Shown one piece after another: positions 16,490 through 30,080 of a stretch of 64,000 nt of DNA (within the stretch, counting starts at the first letter, position 1; each line of letters begins with the position of its first letter). Under the pieces are notes generated by a model. That model was not told the DNA's origin and did no database searches. It worked only from the letters and a program-made list of their open reading frames with translations. Where the stretch lies: contig NW_026971719.1 of the NCBI RefSeq assembly GCF_963678635.1, positions 55,281 to 119,280 on the forward strand, read 5' to 3'. Position numbers and translations under genes: made by a program. The stretch comes from Symsagittifera roscoffensis. Taxonomy: Eukaryota > Xenacoelomorpha > Acoela > Convolutidae.

Positions 16490-18857
16490 TTTTTAAATGT
16501 TTTTTGTCTAATTTCTAATCTATTTTGGTTAATTCTAAGCTATTAAGGTCTTGTTCGAGACTTATGGTCGCACCAGATGAGTTAGGACCGAGTTGGTTAA
16601 CTCATAGAGTAATTTCGGATAGGGTACACCGTCTGCTCGTCACGCTATCTTATTTTCGGCCGGATAGATTCGTGCAACTTCTTAGTCTAATACCGATCCT
16701 AATCTTACTCTTATACTATCTAGTCTCAGGTTGTTTAACTAGTCTCTGCTAGGCTCAATAGATCTAGGGTATACTGGTTTATTGCGGCTGCTGAAGTGCT
16801 CGGGAGAGTCCAACTAATTTCTAAGTTAAATTCAAATCTCTCTGGTGCTGAAATTACAAGTAACTTCAGCACTTACAAATAAGTGGGTTGTTAGTTAGAT
16901 GGATCATGATTGGTTAATATTAAATACTTTACATTGGTAAAATATCTAAATTATCCAATCATAAAATGTAGTTTAGATCAGGTTCCAATATTTAGGAAAT
17001 GTCTATCAATTCCTACCTACTACAGATAACCAGAAGTCAATGTGGAATTATTAGAGCAAATATAAACAATTTGTCCTTCGAAGGTGGAGTGATACATTTC
17101 AAGACATGTTCAGAAGAAAACGTTTTTTTAAGGTATAATTGACGTCTAGATATAAGTTTGTACCCTTGTGATAATCAAGGCTGTTGCAACCGGGTTCTAG
17201 ACTTTTTTCCCTATATATCTTTGTTCACAGAATGTTCAATTCCCTTGGAAAGGTAATTTCATGAAATGCTCGTTTTCTTGAAAATTCAAATGAAACTAGC
17301 GCAATCCAGAATAAATATATAGGTAGAGCACGTTTTGTGAGGTAATTTTTTTTCAAATACAATTATTGAAAAAAAGATGTTTTTTTTCGTATTTGTGGTT
17401 TCCTGCCTAGCTTACGTCAGTTCATTTTCTGTTTTCTTTTTCACTTTTTTCTATTTCAATTGAAACATTTGCAATTTGTCATTTTTCCGCGTCTGATTTT
17501 GAAATTTTTTTCTCGAGTTTTTTTCCGAATAAAATGTTCAGACTTGTATGGTTTCAGCTTAGTTAACTTATTTTTTTTTTTTAGGTTTCGATTGCCAGAA
17601 AGTCTTGTTCAAAAAACCAAGTATTATGAAAGTGTATTGGTTTAGGTTTTTTATACTTGCTTTTTTGAGATGCTTTAGAAAGTTTCTTCACTTTTGTCAA
17701 TAATTTTATTTCCGTAGATAACATCTCTGCCAATTTTAAAGAAGAGGCGTACCAATGCAATGACCATCAAATCCGATGGTTGCCTGGGTTCTTCCCCAAT
17801 ATCTTTGTTCATTACTTTTCTGTCTACAGCCTTCAAAAAAATCTGTGACGGAATATTTGAACCATATCTTCGGATTTTTTTCGTTTTCTCAAAAATCGCT
17901 CATCCAACCTGACGTTTCGGGTTCAATGGACAAAAAGGGTCGTAAGAAGCACCACTGCATAAGCGGTTACGCTCTTTTTCATCCGTAAAATTTACGTCTC
18001 TTGTTTTTTTTATTCAAAAAAAACATGCCCAAATCTAAGGTTTTGGATTCTACCTAAAGACCGCTTTGTCGGAAACTCTTCTGCATGTGCGGTTTTGCTC
18101 AATATTTTTAACACAAAAATTTAAAGTTCACGGAAAGGTCTAATTTTTTTCAGTTTTGACCGTTTGTTTGAAACTCATTGACTTTTCTGTAGTACACTCC
18201 AGTCAAATCTTGAGATTTTGCCTTTAGTAGATAGATTCATAGAAATTATAGCTTATGTGAATACCTTATGCATAAGCTTTTGCGGCCAAACAGTTTGATA
18301 CAACAAGGTATGATTCAGATGCAAATTAGTTTTTTGAACATTTGACCGTTTTTAGGAATATTTTTACCAAAAGAAAATACCCTTAAATCCGAAATAAAGG
18401 CTTCAAATGAGAGATCCAGGTGGGAGATTTTGGTTTGCACAAGTGTCGTTCTTTCATTTTTATGTGATTGATAAAAAAGCAGTTTCAAAAAAATTTTCAC
18501 GTCTCTCTTTTATTTAAGTAGTAAAACCTTTTTTATTGGCGTTTTATTGCAAATAATGCGAGACTCCGCATTACCTCTGTATTGAAAATGTGCGCAGAAA
18601 AAGACGGAATAATTCGTCTTCAATTAGTCATTCTTGCATAATATATCATCTGCAGATTCCGATTTTATGACTGAAGAACACGACGTGACACAAGCTCTCA
18701 CATTAATGAAAATTAATTAATTAATTAATGAAAATAGTAAATAAACAAAAACAGCGAATTTACAAGGAGGTGTGTTTTTCAGATTGATATGTTTTTTTGA
18801 CAAAAAAATAGGCAAAAACAGTTAACGTTGCTTTCGAAGAAGGAAATTTAAATTGCA

Positions 18858-18904
18858 AAATGGGGGCAAAAGAGCAAAATGGGGGCAAAAGAGCAAAAGA
18901 GACA
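18858..18904. repeat. Short tandem duplication (AAAATGGGGGCAAAAGAGC unit)
   Basis: A 19-nt unit occurs twice head to tail followed by a partial third. Local slippage product with no coding role. Confidence 0.7.
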
Positions 18905-21548
18905 AAACTCAAACTTTCTAAGTTTTTGCTCTGAATTTTTTATGAAATTGGACTCACACTGTGTAGTTGTTGATCTTAGTACATTTTTGCGCGACTGATC
19001 CTCGAAGGAAACGTAATTAACGAATTCATGAAAAAAATAAGGAAATATCCTAAGTCAGGCGGTAAAATGGATGACACGCCTGTTGTCTGTTTCTCCAAGC
19101 GTCATTTCATGAAGTAAGCCGCTGTTTTGGCAAAAAATTGTTGATGTGAAACTATTTCTGAATTAGATTGTTAAAATTCAAAAACAGTTTTTACAGTGAT
19201 TTTTTGATATCCAGGTCCAGCGTGTTAGAAAAAACTACAAATGAACAATACTTTTCGTGTCAGGGCGAAGCGTTGATTTTTTTCCCTCATTTTAACGTCC
19301 ATTAAAAAGAATAAAAACAAGGAAATAAGAAACGTCCCTTTTTTTCTTCTCACAATTTAAGTTAAAGTTTCAAACTGTATTTGTCAAACTGCAAGCGGAT
19401 TTCAAAACAGACTAAACTCATAATTAACGCGAAATTAGTAAAAACGCTAGTTTTTTCTTTGAACTCCGTTGTTTCGGTTTTCACGATCAAATAGCTAAAA
19501 CACACAGTATTGCTCAAAATTGTCTCAAAATTAGCTCGTTTTGCAAAATCTGTAATATTTTTTGCGGAATTTGCAACAGGTTGTTGAATCCGCAAAAGAC
19601 CAGAACAAATGAAAAGTAAAATTGTTCTCTCGTTTAACTTGCAACTCTGAGCAGAAATCGCAAGTGGCTAGCGGAATCCGAAAACTGATAGCAGAATTTG
19701 AAAATTAATTGACGAGAGAATTAACATAAAAAAAGACGTTTTCAAATTAAATTCGTTTTTTTTTACCAGTAATCGTACCGACTAAAATAGTATAAAGGGT
19801 ACTTTTTCCAGCACGCACGACATTTCTCCTAGTAGAAATCAAAAATTGCAGGATCAGATCCAAACGTTGAACTGCAACTTGAGTTTCAGGATTTCGGCTG
19901 AAAGCTGTGGTACAGCAGCTGGGTATCTATGTTGAATTTTAATAAATCAGACAAAGTGATTAAAATCTAAACACAGTTTCAGGTTATAGAATGAAATGAC
20001 TAATTACACTTTGATACCAAAATTTCCAAAAGATTTTTGTACCTGCAGTACCCCGTTGGCGCAATAAATGTTTAATGCTAATCCAAAAAAGTTATTTTAC
20101 CGATTCGGTGCGTTTCCCAATTTCCATCTCAAAAACTAATAGCTGAAAACTTTTAGGAACTACATCAGCGATTTCAGATAGCCAATGATGCAATAGTTGT
20201 TCGTGGATTTCACTGACAACGGCTAACTCCTTGCTTTTAATTTCCGCATTTGCTAGATAATATTTTAACCTCATATATTATTTGTTTACAAACGAGCTTA
20301 GTTAAGTGTAACAAACAAACTGCGGAATTCATTTAAATTTCGAGGAATACGTCTACATTTTGCGGGACTGATACATTTGCAAACTCCGTAAAACTTAGTA
20401 AACTTCGCTGGTTGAGAATCCCCAGCAAAACTAATAAGCCGACAAAAACTACGTTAGAGATAGTTGTACGTGAAATCCACGGAAGATTTGTGAATGGAAT
20501 CCACTTACATATTGGCTTCTGTTTAAAGTTTTGTCTCTGGATTTCAGCGACCACCAGTTGACAAATTCTGCAATTATCCAGTGCACAGTTTGGTCCCGTA
20601 ATGATCGTGGTGAACCTTGTACGAAAATGTCTTACAAATCGAAGAAACTATATGCTTCAATTCTCATTGATTTATTATCCATCTGCCCCTCCAATTTTGA
20701 TTGCAAGAAATTTATTTTGCGTTGAATATCCCAAATCGGCCAAATTGCTTTTTTTTCAAACCCTTTTAACAACGCAAAAGTGCGGGCCAGCGAAATAATA
20801 ACGACCTCTTGAGTTTAATCGTTTTCCATGATATCAATAAAACCGTCAAAAATGCTTGTCATAACGTCAAAACTTTCTTCTGGAGAAAAAAACCCAGCGA
20901 AAAGGTCGTGCGACTCTTTTTCAAAAGTCAAAATAACAAAACTACTCCTCTCAGTTTAAAGCTCTCAATTTCGGCTCTTTTTCTTTCTTCGCCACATCGC
21001 ATGATGGTCATTTTTTTTGCGGAAACCAAAGTATCTTAGTATCAAAACCAAATATGCTTGTCTTGGCCTAACCTGGCCGCATGCCTTTTTCATAACAATC
21101 GGACAATGAAAAACGTGTTAAAGAAAATTGGCAAGTGTGGGTGGAAATTATAAAGAGCCTGGCTCTCTGTTTTTCATTTTTTATGAAAATTTTTCACTTT
21201 TATTTTTTTCTGAAAATTACTTGAAAAGTTTTTCTTGCTTGAATTTAATTTGAATTGGATTGGTTTTTTTGCGGCTTAAGCTTTGATAAGACAATACGAT
21301 AAATTTATCCTTTATGAAATGTAGTTGTCAAAATAGTCCCATTATCAGGTAGTCCATACTCTTCTCTCCATGAATTTTGCAAAAAAAACTGATGACAAAT
21401 GAAGCCCTGGTAATCCTAGGAGAAATTATACAAAAAACTTGACAAAAACTGATAGTTAAGAAAAACCATTTGCCTTTTGCAGAACAAACTACCCAATTGA
21501 TTGAAAAATACTGACAAAAACTGCCCGGGTTGACCTCCATAGACCAAA

Positions 21549-22405
21549 AATGCTAATCATACAATTTCATAAACTACGTCTTTGCAAAAATACTAGTCAT
21601 ACAAATTTCATACATTCTGACTAAATGGTGTCATTGAAATTTCGAACAACTTTTTTTTTGTTTTAGCATAAAATTCTGTGTATCGTACTAAATAAAAAAC
21701 AAAAATTTTTGTCAAAAAAATGCTAATCATACAATTTCCATAAATTGCCCCCAAATTTTTTTTGTCATTTTGTTCAACCGCAAAATGATTTTTGTACTCA
21801 AACAATTATTTTTGGAAAGGAAATTTGCTTGCAAAATTTATTTTTTTTGCGTGTATAACGTAGTCCTGGATATACTAATATTGGATTTTTTTTCCTTATC
21901 TCTTCAGAATTTTTTTTTCAAAAACGCTTAAAATTCCTCTTTTTTATGTATGACACGTTTCTGTATGCCTTGATCAATGTCTGGTAATTTAAAAATATAA
22001 ATTTTGGAAATAATAATTTTTGAAAATTTTCGCCAAAATTCAAAAGTTCGTTACTTTCGTTATTTTATTTGTGTGAGACAGAATTATAAAATTTCAGGCA
22101 GTTTCCAATGCATTTTTACTGCGTGACGGCCAAACCTTTGGTTACTACGTTTGAGTAACCAAGATTTATGTCATTCATGTTTGGTTACGAACACAACAAA
22201 AATATTGAGAAAGTAAAAGGTAAAAAACCAATAATTTTTGGTTTAAGGAAAAATGCTAACCGTACAGTGTTCATATATAAAAAAACACTGATCATAGACC
22301 TTTCATGCATTTTTCTGTACTTATGGAATTGCATCAAAAAGGTATGATTAGCATTTTTCCATATATGAAAATTGTATGACTAGCCCTTTTGGTCAACGCT
22401 GGTAG
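21549..22405. repeat. Dispersed short motif ATGCTAATCATACAATTT in both orientations
   Basis: Variants of AAAATGCTAATCATACAATTTCATAAA occur near 21550 and 21719, with diverged forms near 21587 and 22252. An inverted form (ATGATTAGCATTTTTCC) lies near 22344. This looks like a decayed interspersed repeat family or the ends of an old nested element. Confidence 0.4.
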
Positions 22406-22497
22406 ACAGAAAAAAGTTTAGTTTAATGCTTTAAAAATGAAATACGGTTTTTTCTTCGTTAACGTCAAATTTTGGCTTCTAACATTATCTTTATTCG

Positions 22498-22770
22498 ATG
22501 AAAAAACGTTTTAGTAAAAAAGAGCTGGACGAGTTGGTAAGAAAATGCTCTCGGCTGGAGGTGGACTTGAAAAAAAAAGATGAAGAGCTCAAGAAGTGGG
22601 ATCCGATATTAAAGAAGTTGAGAGAAGAAGAGGAAAAGCGAGGTAAAAACACGTGTCTCCTTTTTAAGTTGTTGAGAAAGGTAACAGATTCTGTGAAACA
22701 GACCACTTTGACTAAAACCGCAACTGAATCTGATTTGAAAGTCATTTTAGGTGAATTTTGTCGATGGTAA
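22498..22770 (+). CDS. 90-aa Lys/Glu-rich coiled-coil ORF, possible exon
   Basis: ATG to stop. Residues 1-50 have a heptad-like Leu spacing with dense Lys/Glu (KKELDELVRK, KKKDEELKKW, LKKLREEEEK), typical of a coiled coil. The rest is basic and polar. Codon choice (CTC, GAG, CTG) is less AT-biased than the flanks, which suggests real coding. GTAAAA and GTAACA strings within it could be splice donors, so it may be a gene fragment. No family is recognised. Confidence 0.35.
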   Translation: MKKRFSKKELDELVRKCSRLEVDLKKKDEELKKWDPILKKLREEEEKRGKNTCLLFKLLRKVTDSVKQTTLTKTATESDLKVILGEFCRW

Positions 22771-23338
22771 AGATCCATGCCAAATAACTGAATGGTAAAT
22801 TCTATGAGTTTTACATATCAATTTCGGTTGCTAGTTGTATTTTTCATAAAAAGAGTTAAGAAGAAAGCTGATTGTCGAATTAAATGCAAAAGTCTGCATA
22901 TATACGCTAAATAATCTTTCTAATCGGATAACAAGCTGTATATAATCCAATCCGTATATGATTTTTTAAAATCAATATGTACCTAATCTGTATACAAAAT
23001 ATACAAAGTCTGAATAAAATAAGATAGAGATGAACATTACTTAACAGCATCAAATTTACAGAAAAGTTTTTAAAGCTAGAATGAATCAGTTTCAATACTC
23101 CCGCAACAGATTTTTTTGGTTAAAAATCAATTATGATGGAAAAAAGTTGTCTAAATATTGTCATAAAGTATCCATTATTGTTCAAAATTGGCCAAAAAAG
23201 ATTGCAATCGATTATAACAGACTTTTATACAGATTTAATTCTGGTAAAAATTGATCGTGTGTAACTCAATTAGACACTAAATTGTATTTTATTGTGTACC
23301 GGATCCTAAGGAGGGCCCTGTTATAAATTTGTTTACAA
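22771..23338. other. AT-rich spacer before the giant inverted repeat
   Basis: About 570 bases with no frame of interest. Ends next to the outer boundary of the inverted repeat at 23339. Confidence 0.5.
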
Positions 23339-24599
23339 AATTCCTTCTAATTCCAACTTTTGGGGTCCTAATTATTGATTCTGGTTAGTTATATGAACCA
23401 TTATAACTGTTATAATTGTTTCGGGCGAATTATCTTCGACCTAGTTGAAATTTGTTAGTGAAAAAGGAATTGGCTTCTATGGTAAATAATAAAAACTTTT
23501 GCCAGCGATTTTGGCAGCGTAGCTTAACTGTTGCAGCAGTAATTTATTTCCCCAACTTGTGCTTTTTTTTGTGTTAAAAAAGCATTAAATTGAAATCACT
23601 CTCTAAAGGCGGCGGCCGTTTCTGGGCAAATTATAGCAAATAATAAATTTGTCAAATTTTGAAATGAGAAAAACGAAAGAAGAGGGAACTTGCTGTACTG
23701 AAGGTATTGATAATCAACTTACATAATTTAGAGGGTTTTCAACCACAAAAAAAATCAAAAATCAAAGCCGGGGAGGAACAATATGCCGTGTTTCTCGAGA
23801 AGTGAATGGAAGTATCAATAGGGAAAGGACGAGTGGAAAAAGTAAACGGGAAAACTAATATGAAAAAATGCACCGAGCTCTTTGCAAAAATTTGGTGCAA
23901 TTTTACAAAACAAAAGTGTTTCCGGCAGTTCATTTGGTTATTTACCGCCGGAAGCTAGACAAGTCTTAAATTATATGCTAGGTATCTTCTTATCTCCACT
24001 GGCTGACTTCTAGCAGGTTGAAGAGGCGTGGAAAAAACAGTGAAAGTGGGAAACATCGAGTTGCTCCGTTTGATTTAGAAAAAAATTAAGAAAGGTATAC
24101 TTCTTTTATACAAACATATAATGACAAATTTAGGCGAAGAAACTTGTTCTAGCCTTTTCTCAGCTTTTGTAAGCTCCAATAAAATTATTTGCGACGTTTT
24201 AATTAAGTGAGACGTTATGGCGACTTAATTGGTATCGAAAATTGTTCCTTAGAAAAACATTTGAACGACTACAAGTTTTTCATGATTTTACGCTTTTTTT
24301 GCAAGATGCAGCAGGATTGAAATATAATTTGCTCAGGAGTGTCCAACGTATTGTTATGGATTTCCCAGGAGTTTCATACCCTAATTGACCATACCCGAAT
24401 ATGATCACATACCCTAATATGACCACAAAACATCGATCTCGAGTAAATTTAATTCTCTGCTGCCAGAATATTAATTGGAACTTTGAGGGCTATCAGCAAA
24501 TTTTCAGCAGTCTCTTTTTAGTTAATGGCCTTGAGATTGGTTTCACGGTTTGAATAGCATTCAACTGAGCCGCGCAGTAATTCAAGGAGTACTTGCTGA

Positions 24600-25198
24600 C
24601 TTTCCTAATTGCCTATTTATCATTTACTAACTGATTTGATTACCTAATTATTTTCTGTGTTGCTTATCCTGTATTTACTTTTTTTCAGATATTTCCGAAC
24701 TTAATTTACTTATTCTACCTAACTTTTAACTTTGTTTTTTCATTCACTTTTGAATCAACCTCTTTTCAATTTTGCTTTCCCTTGAACGTACTTGATTACT
24801 TTCATGCTTCTACATGCTTTAATTTACTCTGTTTCATTTTATTCCACTCAATTTATTTAAGTTTTTTACTTTACCTCACATTACTTATAATAAAGAAACT
24901 TAATTTAATACTTACTCCTTGGCTGACTTACTAACTTACTTTTTGCCTACATGCTAACATAGATACATTTAACATACATGCATACAAACATACACACATA
25001 CTTGGATACATTAGTTTATATTGTCTAATCTTACTTCTTTTATTAATTCACTTTTCTTTCACTACAGGACTAAATTTTACTCAACATCACCTAAATAACT
25101 TTATTTTGTTGTTTTTACTGAATTTTGGGTTATCTTTTACTTTTTTTATTTTTGCTTACTTCATCTTTTTTTCGTTTACTTTACCGAATCATCTACTC

Positions 25199-25258
<60 letters not shown>

Positions 25259-26560
25259 TCTTACTCACTTAATTACCTACTTACTTACTTACTTACTTAC
25301 TTACTCGCTTGCTTACTTACTTACTTACTTATTTGCTTACTTACTTACTTATTTACTTACTTACTTACTTGCTTACTTCCTTACTTACTTATTTACTTAC
25401 TTACTTACTTGCCTACTTTCTCACTTACTTACTTACTTACTTATATACTTACTTATCTTTTTACTTCTTGCTCACTTATTCATTTACTTACCTATTGACA
25501 AATTTTCTGAATTCTCTACTCTTTACTTAATTAATTACTTACTCACTTACTTATTCACCTAAGGACTTTTCTATTTATTTACTTAGTTGCTTACTTTTTA
25601 CTCACTCACTCACATACTAATGACTTACCAAATTACTAATTTACTTAATCGTCCACCTACTTGTCTACTTCTTGCCCACCTACTCACTGATTCACTTTCT
25701 GAATTACTTACTTTCAACTTACCTATTTACTTATTTACACACTTACTTACTTTTTTACATATTTACTTGCCTACTTGCTTTTTCACTCACTCACCTACAC
25801 ACTACTGACTTACTTTATTATTAATTTACTGAATCATTCACTTACTTACTTACTTACTTACTTATCTTGCTTAAATACTTACTTTCTTAATTACTTCTTA
25901 TCTGTTTTACTTACTTTACATAAAGCTAATTAAGTTAAGCCTATTTTGCTTAACTTATTTTTTATTTACCTATTTAATCATTTTTTACTGAACTTCTCTT
26001 CTTTACTTCACTTAAGCTTACTTACTTCACTTTAGCAATACACTCTTATACGTACCTTGCAATACTTTTTTTCTTTTGTTCACTTTACTTTGCTTGACTT
26101 TACTTTTTCTAATTTTACTTTTCTTATTTTTTTTTACTGTATTCACCTAAACTCACAAAAAGTTTACTGATTTTACTTTATCCTATTTTTTTTTTACTTT
26201 ATCTTCTCTTTGCCTCACTTCACACTATTTTACTTTTTTTTAGTTTAGTTTACCTAACTTACTTAGCAATACTTCATTCTAGTTTAGTTGAGATAACTTC
26301 AATTCCTTTTCAAATATTTCTTTACTTAGTTTTGCTTTCTTAACTTCTGTACTTGACTGTACTTAAGCTTTGTTTCTTAACTTTTTCACATAAAATTACT
26401 CTATTTACTTACCTAATTTTACTTTAAATTACTTCTCTTTATTTTTACTTAGTTTAATCTAAGTTCACTTCAATCTATATACCTCTACCTACTTAGTTAC
26501 CTGCTAGATTACTACTTTACCTAGATACTCAAAGAGATCCTTTCCTACCTACTTTCTTAT
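24600..26560. repeat. TTAC-type simple-sequence satellite in left arm
   Basis: CTTA/TTAC tetramers dominate, purest at 25193-25456, decaying outward into T/C-rich sequence. The tetramer leaves frames open on the plus strand that read as Leu-Thr-Tyr repeats; these are not genes. The inverse GTAA/AAGT satellite occupies the right arm at about 50900-55500. Confidence 0.95.
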
Positions 26561-26819
26561 ATATCTGTATAAAAACCTAGACACACACTTTTTTAAGTTT
26601 CTAAATACACAATCCCATTATTCAATTAGATGTTGAAAGTATCAATGTTTTTAGTAACAAAAAGATATTTCAATTCCTGTAAAGTACCTAAATCCAAAAA
26701 CGGCAGTATTGATAGATAATTTGAAAAGTCAGGGATTAAGCCAATTTTGTTTATAAATAACCATATCTATGTGTAGTGACACCTTTATTTCAATAAAAAG
26801 AAAGTTGAAATTTTAAATG

Positions 26820-27900
26820 GTGTGTTGGTTAGAAAGATGTACGGAGGGATAGCTAGATCTACCAACGGAATGATGGCTGAATTAATGGACGGTTTGATGA
26901 GTGGCTGGTTGGGTCAAAATATGATTGGATGAATGAATGGCTGAAGGTATGAACAGTTGAATGGACGGTTAGATGAACAGATGGTTAAATAGCCGGATAG
27001 CAGGATCGATCAGACTGATGAATAGCTGGTTAGTTAGATGTGTAATGGCTTCAAATACGCTTGGATAATTGAGGGTTGAAGGATGGCTTGATGGATGTAT
27101 ATTTTTATGATAGATGGATGGCCTAATGATGTATGGATAGCTTGATAAGTTGATTTTTGTGGATGGAGTGTTGGTTAGATAAATGAAGGAATCGATGTTT
27201 GGATGGATAATTGGATTGTTGGACTGATCGAAGACTGATAGATTAATGAATAAAAAGATAATTGGACGATCACTTGCTGGATGGACAATGGTTGGCTAGA
27301 TGATGCACAGCTAGATGGTTGATTGGCAGGATGGACAAACTCTCGGCTGAGTATCTTGATAAATGACTGAATGGAGAGTTGGCATGAAGGAGATGGATGA
27401 CAGGATGTATGGTTTGCTGGGTTGAAACATACGTGGTTGAATGGCTAAATAGTTAGCTGGATGGATCAGCTACTGGATTCTTAGCTGTCTGAATGGATGG
27501 ATAGCTTGGTGGACGAGAAACCAACTGATTGTTGGACGTATGGTATGGATGGTAAGATGGATCAAAAGGAGCAATAATGGCTTGTTGGATGAATGGATGT
27601 TTGGGTGACTGGGTAGTTAGATGGGTGGATCTACTGATGCCGGTTGGATGGGTGACTGATTGGATAGATAGTTTTGTGGATGGATGGTTGGATGGTACGA
27701 TTTTGGATGGCTCAAAGGAGGGACAATGAGTACATAGATTGCTGATGTATTAATCGTTGAACGGATGAATGGATGATTCAATGGCTCGTAGGATGACGCG
27801 ATGGTTAGTTGGCTGGTTGCATAGTTGCTTGATGGATAGATGACTGGTTGAATGGATGCTAGAAAGGTTAGATAGGTGGAAGATTTTTACGAATGGCTTG
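26820..27900. repeat. GGAT-rich degenerate satellite in left arm
   Basis: Imperfect GGATGGAT/TGGATGG tetramers with interspersed unique words. Its inner part (27550-27710) matches in reverse complement one unit of the 201-bp satellite of the right arm, so the left arm keeps roughly one unit of what has been amplified on the right. Confidence 0.85.
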
Positions 27901-29520
27901 TTAGAGGTAAGGATAGGTGGCCCGATTGGTTGTATAACTTTTGTAAAACACTACTGCATACTGCCCTGATCTCTTTAGGCATTATTTTGATCCTATGTCC
28001 AGTTTTACTTTGAAAAAGAAGGTTAAACATGGAAAAAATTGTCACAGGCATTTGAATGAAGGAACAAAAACATTCGTTATCAAACAAGCAAAAACTAATT
28101 AGCACAACAATTTTTCAAACACTTGACATACATTACATGGTAACCAAAAAAAAACTTTTAAAAGCTTTGAAAAATTGACAAACTTCTGATTGAAATTAGT
28201 TGTTCAGTTTTTTTTGTCAAATGATAGTTGGTAGAATACTGTAGTAACACGACGAGTTCATAAACGATACAAATTGTTTCGTTTTAAAGGCAGAACATTA
28301 GTCATATGCATTCAGTAAAATAACCAGACAAATTTTGAAAACTTAAGTCTCAACTTTAAAAAAAAGGTGATTTTAATTTTCAAAAAGAACCTTTTATTTT
28401 TCAGATAAACTATTCATTTTACCACTGTTATATCAAATGAGTCACCAGAGTCTGAAAACAACTTAGAAAATTTAATGTTTAGGCTTTTAAATATTCATTC
28501 CTTCAAACTCAATAGTTTGACATTTGAGAGGTAATGAAGGGCAATAACAAGGTTAATAGGGGTAAATTTCTTGATGAATTGTTCCGCAGAAGGCGAGCCT
28601 CGATACCGTATGCAGTATGACATTTCAGATTTAAAGCAAATAATTGAACCCATATCTTAGATATTTTTTGATTTATCCAATTTTTTTCTTCGCTGAAACG
28701 AAAATTAATCATCTTGCAAGGTTCATTGAACAATTTGGAACTATCGTAATTAAATCAAAACTTCAACCATGAACTAACCTGAACTGTTTTATTTCTGTTT
28801 GAAACAAGATGATAAGAGCGTTTTCAGTTCAAGTGCTTTGCAATTCTAGTTTTACTAGTTTCGAACAAAATTACAAAATTACAATTACGTGACTCGAGGC
28901 AACAACTCTTATCTTTTTGTACTCAAGTAAAAAAGATTGATGAAAATTAATTTAAATTGTAAAATTGATCCAGGAACTGCTGTGCTTTGATTTTTGTGTT
29001 ATCTTGCGACAACCTATTTTTTGCTTGCACTAAGAGAAATGAGTCAACAAACTCAAGTTTTATCTGGAAGTAATTGAAATTTTTTTGCTAATGGGTGTAA
29101 TCTGGCCAGAGTAATTTGATTTGAGTGTTTTGGTGCGCAGTCTTCTAATGAATTGAACATTAGTGAGTTTCAGTAAGGTTTCATAAGGTTTCGTAACTTC
29201 AGTGTTTATTCGTAATGAAAATAACCATATAGAGATGTGTTTGTTTGTTTTTTTGATTCAGCAGCAGAAATAGAATTGTGGGTTGATTTCATGTAAGTCG
29301 AAACTTCCAAAAAATAATAGATTCGCGATAAAAGAAAAAAACAAAACGGATTATAGGAACGTCTTTAAATGGTCATGAGTTTTGCCATCTGCAAAAAAAA
29401 ATATTCAGCTGTGAATTATCTCTGGCAGAATTTCAAACTTAAATCGAAACAATCCAGCCTAACAGTAGAAACTTTTTAAAGATGCAGATGTATATTAATA
29501 AGCCAACATGACTTTCCAGA
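27901..29520. other. Unique-looking inner part of left arm
   Basis: AT-rich sequence without a convincing gene. It pairs in reverse complement with about 30860-32160 of the right arm. Confidence 0.6.
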
Positions 29521-29539
29521 TTTTTTCAAACAAAGTCTA

Positions 29540-30080
29540 ACAGAACACAAAGGCATCGCTTTTTGGTCATACGGATAGGGGACAAAAGTTCGAATAGCGG
29601 ACAATAGCTATTCCGGTGTTTCTTGCCAGAACATTCTTCGGGATTGTCTCCCAAAATAAAAGACGTTATGGATCAATTTTTAGTTCAACAAGCACGATAT
29701 ATATATCAAATGAGTAGTCCTAAGCCTGCTGTTGTGTGTTTATGTGTCATCCGTGTTTGCCAAAACATTTCATAAAAAGTCCCGCAAAACACAGAGGCAT
29801 GGCCGTTTGATTTAAGGGGCACTAGCTATCCCGGCGTTGCTCGTCGCAACGCTCGCCGGAAACGACTCCCGCTGGTGAAGGCTGTATGGTTGAACTTTCA
29901 ATTCCAGAAGCGTGCTAGCTATCAAATGATTATCCTAGACCTGCTGTTGTGTGTCAATGCGCTATCCGTGTTTGCCGAAACATTTCATATAAAGCCCAAA
30001 AAACACAGAGCCATGGTCGTTTGGTTTAGCGGGCTAAAGTTGTACCGGCGTTGCTCGTCGCTACGCTCCTTGTGAACGCC
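29540..30080. repeat. Tandem repeats of about 210-250 bp beside the palindrome centre
   Basis: The block AAACACAGAGGCATGGNCGTTTG...GGCGTTGCTCGTCGCAACGCTC recurs with its start near 29545, 29790 and 30002. Copies are diverged. At least two inverse copies are seen in the right arm (about 30510-30610 and 30750-30855). More GC-rich than the surroundings. Confidence 0.65.

Larger units (their letters stand above)
1..16490 (-). mobile_element. Element A: Ty3/gypsy-type LTR retroelement with env-like and accessory ORFs
   Basis: Seen: a minus-strand series of frames in the order ORF0, Gag, CCHC, protease, RT, RNase H, integrase, small membrane ORFs, a Met-less ORF, an Env-like ORF and a 601-aa ORF. 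Integrase after RNase H and a GPY-like motif in the integrase tail place it with Ty3/gypsy (Metaviridae) rather than Ty1/copia. The frames are long and mostly intact, so insertion is relatively recent or selection has acted. Two breaks are visible: a one-base frame change in the integrase zinc-binding region and one in-frame TAA in env. The 3' LTR lies left of base 1, so the 5' LTR on the right cannot be delimited; the stated right end is only the start of the outermost small ORF. Confidence 0.9.
16490..22497. other. Gene-poor AT-rich region
   Basis: About 6 kb with many A and T runs, no frame longer than about 80 codons and no recognisable domain. The first few hundred bases probably include the remaining 5' LTR of element A and its junction with host DNA, which cannot be placed. 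Small local features are a TTAA-type run at 18714-18730, a tandem duplication near 18860-18900 and a hairpin AATGCG/CGCATT near 18557. Confidence 0.6.

Noticed and set aside
1..16490. Reading element A as a DNA virus or Maverick-type element because of its many ORFs
   Set aside because: RT, RNase H and a D,D-35-E integrase with a Gag zinc knuckle fix it as an LTR retroelement. No DNA polymerase B, capsid or packaging ATPase is present.
25106..25808. Leu/Thr/Tyr-repeat frames on the plus strand
   Set aside because: Translation of TTAC tetramers; no non-repeat content.
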